A stretch of DNA of 64,000 nucleotides from Hippophae tibetana (lineage: Eukaryota > Streptophyta > Magnoliopsida > Rosales > Elaeagnaceae): assembly GCA_037013495.1 (NCBI GenBank), contig CM072807.1, forward strand, positions 12,651,001 through 12,715,000, written 5' to 3'. The position numbers and the translations under genes were made by a program. The notes beneath the pieces are model-generated. The model was not told where the DNA came from. It did no database searches and saw only the letters and a program-made list of their open reading frames with translations. Numbering within the stretch: position 1 is the stretch's first letter; every line of letters starts with the position of its first letter. This document shows, in pieces, positions 46,592-58,500 of this stretch.

Positions 46592-49500
46592 TAAAGTACA
46601 TTTAATTTAAGTTTTTGATTAATTCAAATTATTTTAACACATTTTTATTGATAATTATATTAAATAGGTGTTATTAATTATGTTTAGATTATTTTTCATA
46701 AATTCAATTTTTTTATCTACATCCTTTATTGGTATTAATTTTTTTTAAAAAATTATATTAATTTTAAATTTTATTAATTTAAAGTAAGATATAATTACAT
46801 ATTAACATATTATCAGAATAATAAATAAAATTTCATAATAAAATCTATAAATTAATTAATAACTATTACGTTCACTTAATAACCTATTTGTAATAGAATA
46901 ATGTTTCACATATATAGTGTGAATATTTAGGAGTTTTAAATTTCAATTTTTAAATTTAAATAAAAAAAATCTAATGATACATAACATTCTATATTATTAA
47001 ATAAAATAAAAATAAAAAACAATCCTTAGTAAACAAAATCAATAAAAAAATTATTAAAATATCCAAATCCATATTTACTGCAAATACAATTTTTTTTAGT
47101 TTATTTTTTCTTGATAAATTAATATTAAATCGGGATGAGAGGCGTGTACTAAAACATCCGGAGTTAGAAATAGTATGATTATATAATAGTGTGCTTTATA
47201 TCCCATATCGTAGCTGGCCTCAGCAGTTATCCCTCGGTCTTGACTTTCTGTGAGGGTTTTTATACACTGAGACGCGCATTCTACTCTATTGCCAGTTTCC
47301 TCCTCCGTCACAATTACACGGCAAATATGGGACCCATTCATAATGACAATCTTATTACCCTTAAGAAGCATCTTTGATGTGGTGGTGGATAAATGAGAGC
47401 ATTAGCCATCATTGAGGGTGCATTAGATGTTTTTAAATTTATAATAATTTAGAGGAATTAAAATGCTATAACTTAAATTTGTAATAATATGACAATTTTT
47501 TTTTTTAAAAAAAATTAATAACTTTTTATATTTTATTTAAATATATATATATATATTATATTATAATTAATATAAATATAAAGGTATATATAAAATGGAT
47601 GATATTGAATGAAAAAAAAAGAAGTTAAGAAGATCATTTTTATTATTCTTAATATAAAGTGATCAAAACATATGGCCTGCCTTTCTGAATTCTGATTCTG
47701 CGAGCAAAAAGTGGCTCACACTGCTTCGTTAAAGTTGAGGTTTTCCACTAAAAGCCTTAAAATGATTACAATGCAGTAAATATAATTTGAAAAACTGTCT
47801 TGGATTCTGGTCTTTTGAAATTTGAATTAACAAAAATATTAATTACATCCACTTGCTTTGTTTATTCGTCATTTTTAATTGATTTGGTTCAAAACCACAC
47901 CACAATTTAAAAAGAATAAAGTTGGTCAAGGACAACTTAAACTAATGTACAGAATTATTATCCTATTCTATTTCATTATTTTTATAATATATAAGTAATT
48001 ATTATTATAATATTATGATTGGAGTGTAATTAATGATAATGATATAAAAGATAATTTTTATATTTTTATTATAGTAATAACAAAATTTATTGTGATAATT
48101 TATTATTTTAACATATTTATTATTAATTTTAAAAAATATCAATAATATTCGTAATAAATTTTAATCAATATAGAATAAATATATTATAAATAAAATATTG
48201 TTTTGATATTTTTTAAATTTAATAATAAATAGAATAGAAGAAGTATGTAAATAAACTCATTCTAAATCAATTATGCCTTAAGTTATAATTATATGAGCTA
48301 CTCCGTATAACAAGGGCATTTTCATAAGCTTGTTTTGTCTTCTCTCGTAGCAGCCCTCAATGCGTTCATCATGTACTTGACATTAATTACATGTTAAACG
48401 GTTGCATTCATTAAAAGAAAATGTTTAAATGTTAGTTTATGGGAAAATAGATTTTAAAACGTTAAGAAAGTTGATTTTTTTTAATAATAATTATCTTCTT
48501 GTTTGATCTTAATAATTTTGTAATATTAATATTTTCATAAAACTTTTATAATATTTAGTATTCACAATATTTTAAATATTTTCATTTGGTATCTATAATG
48601 TTTTAAAAATTTGTTTTGTTACTCATATCATCAAATTTAATATCATTTTAATACTCTTATTTTTTATTATTTAATGTATTAAAACAATCAAATTGATTTT
48701 TTAAACATTTTGGATAATAAAAAACCATTTCAAAATATGATAAATAGTTTTTTGAACTCGTTTATAAAGTATATAATGACGTTTTACTTCACGCTAATAA
48801 AATTAAAGATTTTTATAAATGTTTTTTAAAAAAAACACTTACTAAGAAGTAGATACAAAATGTAATATAATTGACTAATAATATACCCTATAAATAATAA
48901 ATAATACATATATAAGAGTGGTGAGTAAAAATAAAGAAGACTAATAACTACCCCTGTTTTTATTATTTTTATGATATATTTATTGTTAAATTAAAAATTA
49001 TCAAAAATATTCTTTTATTTTTAATATGTCTATTCTATGTACATTAAAATTTATTAAAGATATTTTTAATAATTTATAAGATTGACAATAAATATGTTAT
49101 GAAAATAATAAAATAAGATACCTTAATGACTCCACCATCAATTTATTTATAAATTTACAGTTTAAAGAAGTGAATTAATATTTTTAAAATAAAAAATACT
49201 AATATTAAAATAATAAAATATTTTACTTATTAATGTAAAGTTTTATCTTTTTATTTTTAAATATTACTTTGCTATTAACAAATTTTGCTCTAATAATAGT
49301 GCTTCCCCTAACAAATTATACATTTTTTTATTTTATTTTATGCTCAATTGTGCAACTTTATAATTTGACGTCCAAAGGTGTTAAATGGATTCAACTTGCA
49401 CAACTTACTTAGCATTAATTGAATTAAGTTAATTTATATTTTACATATGTAAGCTAATATAAGTTTAGATTACTTTTAAATTAAACAAGATAAACAACTT

Positions 49501-50440
49501 ACAAATTTAAACATATATAATTTAATTTAATTTATATATAGATTTTCAAAATTTTAAAATATATAATTTATTTATCAAATTTTTAAAGCTTTATACATAT
49601 GTTTTAAACTTTTAAATCATACAATTTAATATCAAATTTTACTATTACAAATACAGATACTAACTTAATTAATGAAATATATATTTGTGAATCAAAAATT
49701 TAATATCTAAGTATAAAATTTTAAAAGTTTAGAAATTAAATTATAGAATTTAAAAATTTAGAAACTCATGTATAAAGTTTTAAAAATTTAAAGTTAAAGT
49801 TTAAGACTAATAGTATACTTTAGCATAAAATATATGTAATTTTATTTAAAGATAAAAAAATATTAGTATAAATATAGTCTTTAATTATTTTTTAAGTATA
49901 TTTTTAATATTAATATTATGATAATTATTTTTAATAAATGTATTTTACTAAATAATCTTACAAGCTATTTATGAATTAAGGTTTTTCAACTCTTATTAAA
50001 TTAACTTAAAATAAACTTAGTCACTTATTTAATACATGTCTAGTTTTACTACAGTTACTGAAAAAATAGGATATATTAGAAACGATTGAGTTATGGTTAA
50101 AAATTGGCATATATATGATAATTTTCTTTTCATTATTATTAATTTTCTAATTTTATGTAAAAATTATTATAAATGTCCTCATTTTCATGAGTTTTATGCA
50201 TTTTTATTTATGTAATGTTGTGATGGTATTTAATGAGTAATTTATTTATACTTTACTATGTAGATTTTGATTGTGTTCATAAACAATCCAAAACTAGTTA
50301 TATTTATTATTTATTGACATATATATACGGCGGATAAATAAAAATTATCTTAAATAATATCTTAAAATTTATAACAATAAAACACATTAAGTTCTCTTAA
50401 ATTTAGAAGAATATAAGTTAATAGATAGATTATTATTCAA
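46592..50440. other. AT-rich spacer
   Basis: Long, strongly AT-rich DNA with no recognised gene apart from the candidate frame at 47096-47371. Small mixed-composition islands occur at 47670-47760, 48300-48400 and 49310-49420. Runs such as ATATATATAT near 47540 are simple repeats. Confidence 0.45.
47096..47371 (-). CDS. Candidate small ORF of unknown function (91 aa)
   Basis: The frame starts at 47371 and ends at 47096. Its first 65 codons (47170-47371) are clearly richer in G and C than the surrounding DNA and have mixed, protein-like composition with several cysteines (SHICRV, VECASQCIKT); the last third is AT-driven. No signal peptide or membrane segment is obvious at the start, although YYIIILFLT near residue 66 is hydrophobic. 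It could be one exon of a lost gene or a chance frame in a repeat. I do not recognise a family, and no splice partner was found. Confidence 0.2.
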   Translation of the reverse strand: MLLKGNKIVIMNGSHICRVIVTEEETGNRVECASQCIKTLTESQDRGITAEASYDMGYKAHYYIIILFLTPDVLVHASHPDLILIYQEKIN

Positions 50441-50780
50441 AAACAAACAAACAAATACAAACCCCGTTATCTCACCCTATTCCAGGCAATACCCACTAAC
50501 AGAAGCGGAGAAACAAAGCTATTGTCTTATAAACTTCCCATGACACTAACTATACATCAAACACTTCAAAATGGAAACAAAATAGAGTGAACTAGCCACG
50601 ATAGGCCATACAAACCACTATCCAGTTCTTAACAAAAATAAACTCACAGCAAAAACAAACACTTAACTATAATACAAAAGTAAAAGCACAATCAAGTTTG
50701 TAGATAAGGAAGAATGACTAAATATAGAAGCAACAATTAACAAAACATGAAGAAAAGAAAACAAGACAAACTAATTAATA

Positions 50781-51546
50781 GGTAGTTCCAATAAGTCAGC
50801 ACTTGAAATCATGCCTCTTTGAATATTCCCATCACTGCCATCCCTTCTCATTTTAGTGACATCCTCCAATTCCTTATGTGAGCTTTTGTCACTCTTACCA
50901 GCATGCATTTTTCTAGCCACTCCATCAACCTCTTTATCCTTACGCTACCCAAGCATATTTTCTTTTTTAGTTTGCCCAAGACCACCAACAGCCACATTAA
51001 GATCATTAGCACTATCATTAGTCCTTACAGGATCACACACATACCCTCTCTGCTCTCCACCAGGTTTCATGGAGTTAGCATCCCAATCCTTTTGCATAGC
51101 CTCAAGGCTACTAGTTCCATCCTTGTTACCAATATCTAGAGTATAAGACACACCACCAGCTACACCTATCACATATTCGGTGGTGTGTAAATTCAAATCA
51201 AATTGCAACCAATCCTCAAAGTTATCATGCTTACCACCAAAGCTCACATTCAATTTGCTCACAAACATACAAGCTCTAGTATGATAAGTTAGGAGTCCAC
51301 AATGGAAACATAACTAAGGCACTTACTCATTCCAAGTCTATGTACACAGCTTTTGAACCAAGCACTCGATGAAAATCGAACACCATGAATTAAAGCACGT
51401 CTTAGACTAAAGAAGATTCTAGCTCTCATATATCTAGCTAAACCATTATCTATAGAAACTTGGTTTAGCTTTAGTATCTCACCCTCCTTTACAGCAATTT
51501 TTAAAACTATAGTAGAATTCCTCCAATTTGTTGGTAAATCATACAA
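50781..51546 (-). pseudogene. DUF4283/zinc-knuckle ORF, LINE ORF1-type, degenerate
   Basis: The minus frame 51289-51546 has YDLPTNWRNSTIVLKIA, then GEILKLNQVSIDNGLARYMRARI, the pattern of the DUF4283 region found in plant L1-type LINE ORF1 proteins and their derivatives. A frameshift follows near 51320. Next comes the knuckle CFHCGLLTYHTRAC (about 51250-51310), whose C-x2-C-x4-H-x4-C histidine is tyrosine. Frame 50945-51268 continues with variable text. One TAG (near 50943) is followed by a lysine-rich tail (KMHAGKSDKSSHKELEDV) to a stop near 50781. No endonuclease or RT ORF2 adjoins. Confidence 0.65.
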
Positions 51547-52464
51547 TTAAATCCAAAAATATAAGAATCAAAGTTCAGATATGAGGAACACATCCCTAGT
51601 TCAACTCCCTTCACTGTAATAAGTGAAATGTTGAAATTATCATCCTCCTCCTCCTCAAAGTTTGATCGAGAGTTTTGAGTTCAATACCCCCATTATTCGC
51701 CCATACATCTTAGACACCTTTAACTGAACATCTAGATTAACAAATATTTCATTAAACACATAGCATTAATCGTTAATTATGCTTATTTCTGTTATTCATT
51801 AATGAGATCTTTGATCTCAATTGTGAGATTGTCTAGGTGAATAGATACTTATTCCATGCCCAACACTACACAAAGTTCAATTATAACAGAGAACGACAAT
51901 CATAAAATCTATCAAAGTTTAGAGAGAAAGAATCACTACGTCCAGAAACATTTGACAAACACAATAATAACTCGATTTATTATAAACTAGAAAATATTAA
52001 TTTACACCAATGCCAAGGATGACAAGACAAGAAGAAAGATTGGCCAAGTACGTCAAAACCAAGGGTGGATCCCAAGGTCATGAATGAGATAACAAATCTT
52101 AGCAGAGCCTTTTTTGGAGAACTATTAAGGAGCTTTAGGTGTGTTAATTTTTTAAAATTTTTATTTTATATGCTTAGAAGAATGAAAAAATGCTATAAAG
52201 GTTTTAAAGAGCTGTTAAATGTCTGGCAAATCAACCACAATTCAAACTATATGTCTTTTCAGATCTACCACACCACCATTTCAAACTCAAAAGGCACTCA
52301 AGATTGGTAAATAATGCTAATTTTTTGTACATAAACTTATAAACATAAAACAACATAAATACAAGAAAAATGTTTGATAACGAAAAAAGAAAACTATTTT
52401 TAAGTAAAAGGAATTGGTATCACATGATAACGTACAAGTTAATTAGCATTTAAAAATAGCTAAA

Positions 52465-52813
52465 GGTGCATTTGGTATGAGATTTGAAAACAATTTTTTG
52501 TTTTTAAAAATAAGAAAAATAGGATATTTATATTATTAATTATTCTTTCAAACAAAAATAATAAGAATGGAAATAGGATTGTTAAGTGTTTGGCAGATAT
52601 ATTTTTAAATTCAATTTTTTGATAATATCTTAAAAACTCCATGTTTTTCATGTTTTCTAAAAACCGTAGTTAAATTTAAATTGAATAATATCTAAATAAT
52701 TGTTTTTAAATTTAGTAACAAACACAAACTCATATTTTAAAAAGTTGCAAATACAAGCTAAAATTAAAACTATTTTATTATTTTTGAAAATTTAAATCAT
52801 AAATCAAACAGAA
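52465..52813. mobile_element. Candidate MITE, 349 bp
   Basis: The left end reads GGTGCATTTGGTATGAGATT and the complement of the right end reads TTCTGTTTGATTTATGATTT, imperfect terminal inverted repeats. CTAAA directly precedes (52460-52464) and directly follows (52814-52818) the block, a perfect 5-bp direct duplication. The interior is AT-rich and non-coding. The TTTGGTTTGAG-like ends resemble miniature elements of several superfamilies, so I do not assign one. Confidence 0.5.
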
Positions 52814-53924
52814 CTAAATGAACGTTATTTTTGGTGAATCATTTTTATCAAATTATAAGTAAAAAAAAGTATACTTATGTAACTTTATTTTACAAATTGG
52901 ATATATTAATCATTTTATTTTAAATTAGTACATTTCATTCATTTTATTGTTATATTTGTAAATAATTTAGTTATTTTAAGTAAATTTTGATGATTTTAAT
53001 CACTCTATTGTTTACTAATCAACTTTTTAAGACATTTTTTTAAAATATTTACAATCTCTTTCTAGCAAGATTTATTTCGATCAAATCTAAAGTTTTTTTT
53101 CACCAATAAAAAAATCTAAAAAAGATTAGAAAAAATGATTGAATTTGTAATAATAAAAAATGCATAAATTTTAAAAAAAATTAACTAATATATCAATTTA
53201 TTAAAATAAAGTTATCAAAATATTATTATGAACATGGAATAACACATAACAATATATATTTTTTATCAAAGATAACACAAAACTTTAAAAGGATCTAACA
53301 TATATATAGTAAATTGAGTAAAATTTATTATATTAACATTGACTTGTATAATAGTTCACCTAAGGAAATAAAAACTTAAACTAAATGACATGATTACTAT
53401 AAAATTATGAAAATTTAATGATTATTTATATACTAATACTTTGATATAATACTTTAAATACTCTCTTAATATGTGAGTGCAACATTTTATCATAAAGTTA
53501 ACAATGCCTCTTATTTATGGGCATTCAATGAATACATTAAATCTCATGAAATACTTGTGTAACTATATATTTAAAAAAATATAATTTAAATGTAATAAAT
53601 AATTTTATTGACAGATAGTGTTGTGATAACTTATGATACATGTACTATTTAGTAGCTGAAAGTGTGTAAAATTTACAATATATTTATTTCATTTCACATC
53701 ATCTTTGTGTCATTATTAAATATAAGAATTTCTTTTCGTAAAGAACCAAACTTATATTTTTATAGGCATAGATTTTATCCAGTAATATAATTACGGTGTA
53801 ATTGTATTAAATAATACTGATTTGTTTCTTATCTAAGAAAAAAAAATAAAAAAATACTTACTTTTCATATTTGCAATTATATACTACGGATCCAAAATTA
53901 TACTGTATCATTTATTTATTTTTG

Positions 53925-54010
53925 GCTAACCTTTAGTTGTTGGGTTGGAATCGAACCCTCTTAGAATTTGGGTAAAAGCGTGGTTATGGCCTAGAGTGTT
54001 TATTCTTTGT
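53925..54010 (-). repeat. SINE-like fragment with RNA polymerase III boxes
   Basis: On the minus strand GGTTCGATTCC (53948-53958) is a perfect B box, and a weaker A-box-like TAGGCCATAACC lies about 35 bases upstream. The spacing fits a tRNA-derived SINE. No cloverleaf can be formed around the boxes, so it is not a tRNA gene. There is no clear poly(A) tail or target duplication. Confidence 0.3.
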
Positions 54011-54540
54011 TAATTACTTTTTTCTTCTATGTTATAATTAAATAATATAATTAATACTAAATTAATTATTATTAAGCAATAATTTAATGTAATTTTTGTT
54101 ACCTATTTTACTAAAAAGAGTTAATTTAACTATATATCTATTTATTTATGAGATATGATCAGTTACAAAATTTAGTATGATATATATCTCATCAATTGAA
54201 ATTATAAGAAATTATGAGAATAATATTTTCTTTCATAATCATCATAAATTTTCAATAATTAAAAATATAATAATATAATAAATTATATTCATTATTTATA
54301 TCTAAGTACTAACTATGGTGTTATACTTTATTAAAATAAATTATACAATTACCAATAATTTTTTCGTTATAAATTTTTAGCAAAATTTCAAGAGATAATG
54401 GGTGTTTGTATTGAGAATTATTATTGTTATTGATGGTGAGATAATTTTATTTAATAATAATAATAATAAATTAAAATATTAAAATTATATCTTAATATTA
54501 TATTTTTATATTAAATATAATTGTACGTGTTTGAAGTTGT

Positions 54541-54548
54541 TATAAATG
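54541..54548 (+). promoter_or_regulatory. Possible TATA box of the QUA2-like gene
   Basis: TATAAATG lies about 35-70 bases before a change from AT-rich spacer to a balanced, leader-like sequence (about 54580 onward). This is where a promoter for the gene would be expected. Position and composition are the only support. Confidence 0.35.
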
Positions 54549-54579
54549 TATTTTTACTTTTAAAAAAAGTTATTACTGA

Positions 54580-55533
54580 TTGCTTTCGGTTTTCACGAGC
54601 ACTACCCTGGTTGGATCGGTACAAAATCTCAAACTCTGCAAGTTAAGTAGACAGCAAAGTAAAGTGGAGAGACAGAGAAGAAATCAGATTCGAAGCTAAG
54701 ACAGGAGAAGTATTTGTGGAGTTGTGCTGAAACCAAAACCCCTAATGAATTCTCGGTGATCTGTTTTGGAGCTGCTTGGAGCCTTGGACTGTTCCTTTTC
54801 CCTCTTACCTGCGTCTTAATTTGCTCTGTCATTTGCCATTAAAAGTTAGTGTTTGCTTCTATAACTACTTTCACCTCTTTTATTTATTACTCGACTTGAT
54901 TTGATTTGTATTAATCTATCACTTTTTAGTCTAAGATAGGCCATAGCCAGTGGATTGTTTAACTGGGTTTGGGCTGAAAGACTATTTATAGAGTTAGAAA
55001 GTGAATGGGAATGAATTTTGAAGGTAAATGAGCTTGTCTTTGTTAAATGAAGAAACTAAAGTGATATCTAATATATGGTATCCAAAAATGTATTTTATTT
55101 ACCTTTACTTTCTTTTTAATTCCCTCTCACGGGTTTAGCCTACTCTCTTTGCAAATTGTTTTGAAAGCAAGTAATTATCTTTTCTTTCTTTGTTGACTGA
55201 AAACTATTCCTCGTTTCACCATTTTTTTTATGCTCTGCTTTATGGATCTGTATAATTTATAGAATGATAATTTCATGTGTCAGGATTTGGTTCTTTACTT
55301 TTTCTGGGTTTCTTTCCCTGGTCTCCTGAGCGACGAACTGTCTCTTACACTGGGATTTAAATAAACTCTCCTGTTTTCTTGATCTTATGAGTTGTGAACT
55401 TGTTCTAGAAAATAATTTGTATGACTTCTAAACATTTTTGGATGTATATATTTTTTTTTGTAAAAAATAAAATAAATTATTTTGCTTATACTCTTCTCAT
55501 ACAGCTTCTTCTGTAGGACATCCAGGTTAAATT
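54580..55533 (+). other. 5' leader and probable leader intron of the QUA2-like gene
   Basis: From about 54580 to 54845 the sequence is purine-rich and balanced in composition, as in a plant 5' untranslated exon. A T-rich stretch with intron character follows and ends TTCTGTAG at 55516. That acceptor leaves a 17-base leader before the ATG at 55534. Candidate donors are AAAGTTAGT (54844) and AAGGTAAAT (55022); the second fits the consensus better. Confidence 0.5.
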
Positions 55534-58500
55534 ATGTCCAGGCCTTTGCATAGAGGAATATCTGGCTTACGGATCTCCGGGGGCAGTGATGATTTTTGTG
55601 ACTCTCAGATGAAAGATAGATCAGAAAAGGAAGATTTGGATAGAAGAGGTTCTTCTGAAAGTGGTTCTTTTCCCATTAACTTTCCTTTTCGGTTTATGTT
55701 ACCAGATAATTCTCCTTCCAAATATGGGGTTTGTGAAAATGGGTTTGCATCAGAGCCCTTCATTGGCAGCACCAGGAATAGGCACAGACTAACTATGCTA
55801 TTTCTGAAGTTGAATTTAGTATTAATTGTAATTCTTGCTCTTACTGGATCGTTTTGGTGGACTGTATCCATTTCATCCTCCTCAAGAGGTCACATATTCC
55901 GTGGTTATAGGCGGCTCCAAGAGCAACTGGTTTCTGATCTGTGGGATATTGGAGAGCTTTCTGTAGGTTCTTCAAGCTTGAAGGATTTGGAATTCTGTCC
56001 TCATGAGTTGGAAAACTATGTTCCCTGCTACAACGTCTCAGAGAATCTTGCCTTGGGTTTATCTGATGGCCAGGAATATGTCCGGAATTGCGGGCATGAG
56101 ATGAGGCAGAATTGTTTAGCTCTTCCACCTTTGAACTACAAGGTTCCTCTAAGGTGGCCTACGGGAAGAGACCTAATCTGGATTGCTAATGTTAAAATCA
56201 CTGCACAAGAGGTACTCTCCTCTGGGAGCTTGACCAAAAGGTGAGCAGGGTTTCTTCATCAAATAGTCCTCTCCGACTGAGCTTCCTTTTATCTTTTTAA
56301 TTATTTATTTATTGTTCATGTTAGAATGAACTAAAGTGATCCCACTTTAATTCTTAATTTCATGCAATTATAGGATGATGATGTTGGAAGAAGAACAAAT
56401 TTCTTTTCGTTCAGCATCTCCCATGTTTGATGGAATTGAAGACTACTCGCATCAAATTGCAGAAATGTTGGGTCTGAGAAATGAATCTTACTTCATTACA
56501 TCTGGGGTGAGTGGTCTATTCTTTTTTCCAAAATATGTCCCGAAGTACTTTCTTTTTAACCAACATTAGAAATGTTATTTACTTCTGTGTGTATGTTTCT
56601 TTACTTTATAGTATTACTGCCCTTCTGGCATCTCTATTGAGCCTATTAGTTGAGTTTTTGTTTTCTCACAGTCAATGAATTTGAGCATGTGATGTTTCCA
56701 CCATAATCTTCTTTTTCCAATCCATACATTACATGTTCCAATTTGGGGAAATAAATCGAGGCTCTCTTATTTGAAAGTTTTTTCCCCCTTCATTTTTGAG
56801 TCTTAATGCTCTTTCCCATGCCTATTTACTGTTCATCCCATGGCTTAGCATGTTTAGTTTTAGGATCAATTACAAATACTTCCTTCCAGGTTTTCTGAAA
56901 CAGCCAACAGACCCATAGGTTTGAAAAATAACAAGTACGATTATACTCCTTGTCACTATTTCTTAATTTTTCAATGAGGTTTTGCAATAAAATCGATGAA
57001 AGCTATAAAATTCAAAAGAGAATATTATAATAAAACAGAAGGGGTTTAATTGCCTATTTTTCAAACTTAAAGGGTGATTTTGCAATTTTGAAAATCCTCA
57101 AGGGGTTTTGTAGTAAATTTTCCTTATTTTTTTTGCTTTTAGTGATAGTGAACAAGTGAGGGTCATGACATAGCCTCCAATCTAGTATGGGTGCTTCATA
57201 TTGGAAATCAATCAAAGATCTCTTTGGTAGTTGGGGTGATCTGTTCATTACCCGTCACCATTTTTTTTTATAAAAGCTAACTCTGGCAAGTCTAAACTGT
57301 TTCAAACATGCCATATTTCTGCTCTGCGATTTCTGTAGAGACAATGCTTCCAATGCACATTTAGTCAATGGAAAGCTTTAACAAGCTGGTTTGCTATAAC
57401 TAAAAGTCACTATTTCTGGTATTCCTGATTTACTAAAAGTCACTCTATGATTGTGAGTCCCATAAGCATTCACTTTAAGATGTTTGGATGTTGCTCCATT
57501 CATTGAGTACCCTTGCCAAGGTAAAATGGTCACTTAAAAAGGTAATTTGGCAGGTTAGAACTATCCTCGATATAGGCTGTGGTTATGGTAGCTTTGGAGC
57601 GCATCTTTTTTCCCAACAGCTCTTAACTCTGTGCATTGCTGACTATGAGGCTTCAGGCAGTCAAGTCCAGTTAACTCTTGAAAGGGGTCTCCCAGCAATG
57701 ATTGGTTCTCTTGCTTCAAGACAGCTACCATATCCATCTCTCTCTTTTGACATGCTGCACTGTGCAAGATGTGGCATTGATTGGGACCAAAAAGGTAATC
57801 TTACGAAGCAAAACTGATGAAGGGTTTCCTCTAAATTGTCCTCAAAATGTACTATAGTTTTATCTGATGTAGTAGTCATGCGGAGTCAGACTTGGAGTGC
57901 CAGACTTGCTCAATAGAAGGAATTACATAAACTCTAAGCGAAAATTTTGTCTTAAAGACTGCCCTACTAACTGAATGCCTTAATTAAGTGGAGGTAGCAT
58001 TCTCCCATTTAAGATTTTTATTCATATAGTTTCCTTTCTTGATTTCCTACATTTTAGCATATTGCTTTAGTCTAGCTAACAAAAGATCCTTTACAAAGGT
58101 TTTTTGTTTCTATAATCATGGGAGATGTGATCCATAATGTTCAGTTAAATTGATCTAATATTTTATGAAGAAATTCATAGATAGTCCACTTTAGTACGGG
58201 CAAGATTTCTATTGAAAGTTTGAATTTTGTTAATTTCTAGAGTGACTGCAGCCTATTTTCAGAAAAAAAAGTGTGCAATATAATCTGTACTCATTGAGCG
58301 TCGCTTTTTGTTTATGGCTGAAATTGGCTTGGTACTAGCTTACTTTGTTAATTGATGTTTTTCTACATAATGCCTTGCAGATGGTCTTCTCTTGATTGAA
58401 GTTGATCGAGTTTTGAAGCCTGGTGGATATTTTGTCTGGACCTCGCCAGTTACAAATCCTCAAGCATTCATACGTAACAAAGAAAGCCAGAAGAGGTGGA

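Larger units (their letters stand above)
51561..54540. other. Spacer between the DUF4283 relic and the QUA2-like gene
   Basis: The first 200 bases may hold the decayed N-terminal part of the DUF4283 ORF (minus). A plus frame at 52065-52310 has no recognised motif. A candidate MITE (52465-52813) and a SINE-like internal promoter (about 53925-54010) are listed separately. The rest is AT-rich sequence with no gene. Confidence 0.4.

Noticed and set aside
50856..51146. Plus-strand serine- and leucine-rich ORFs (96 and 78 codons)
   Set aside because: Both are antisense shadows of the DUF4283-type ORF on the minus strand.
53948..53958. A tRNA gene suggested by GGTTCGATTCC on the minus strand
   Set aside because: No acceptor stem or anticodon arm can be formed around the B box; at best it is a SINE fragment.
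55605..56128. Minus-strand ORFs of 88 and 95 codons inside the first QUA2-like exon
   Set aside because: They are antisense shadows of a conserved coding exon and show no family motif.
57488..57553. In-frame upstream extension [18 protein letters not shown] before exon 3
   Set aside because: This is intron 2 sequence. The acceptor TTTGGCAG at 57553 and family conservation start the exon at VRTILD.
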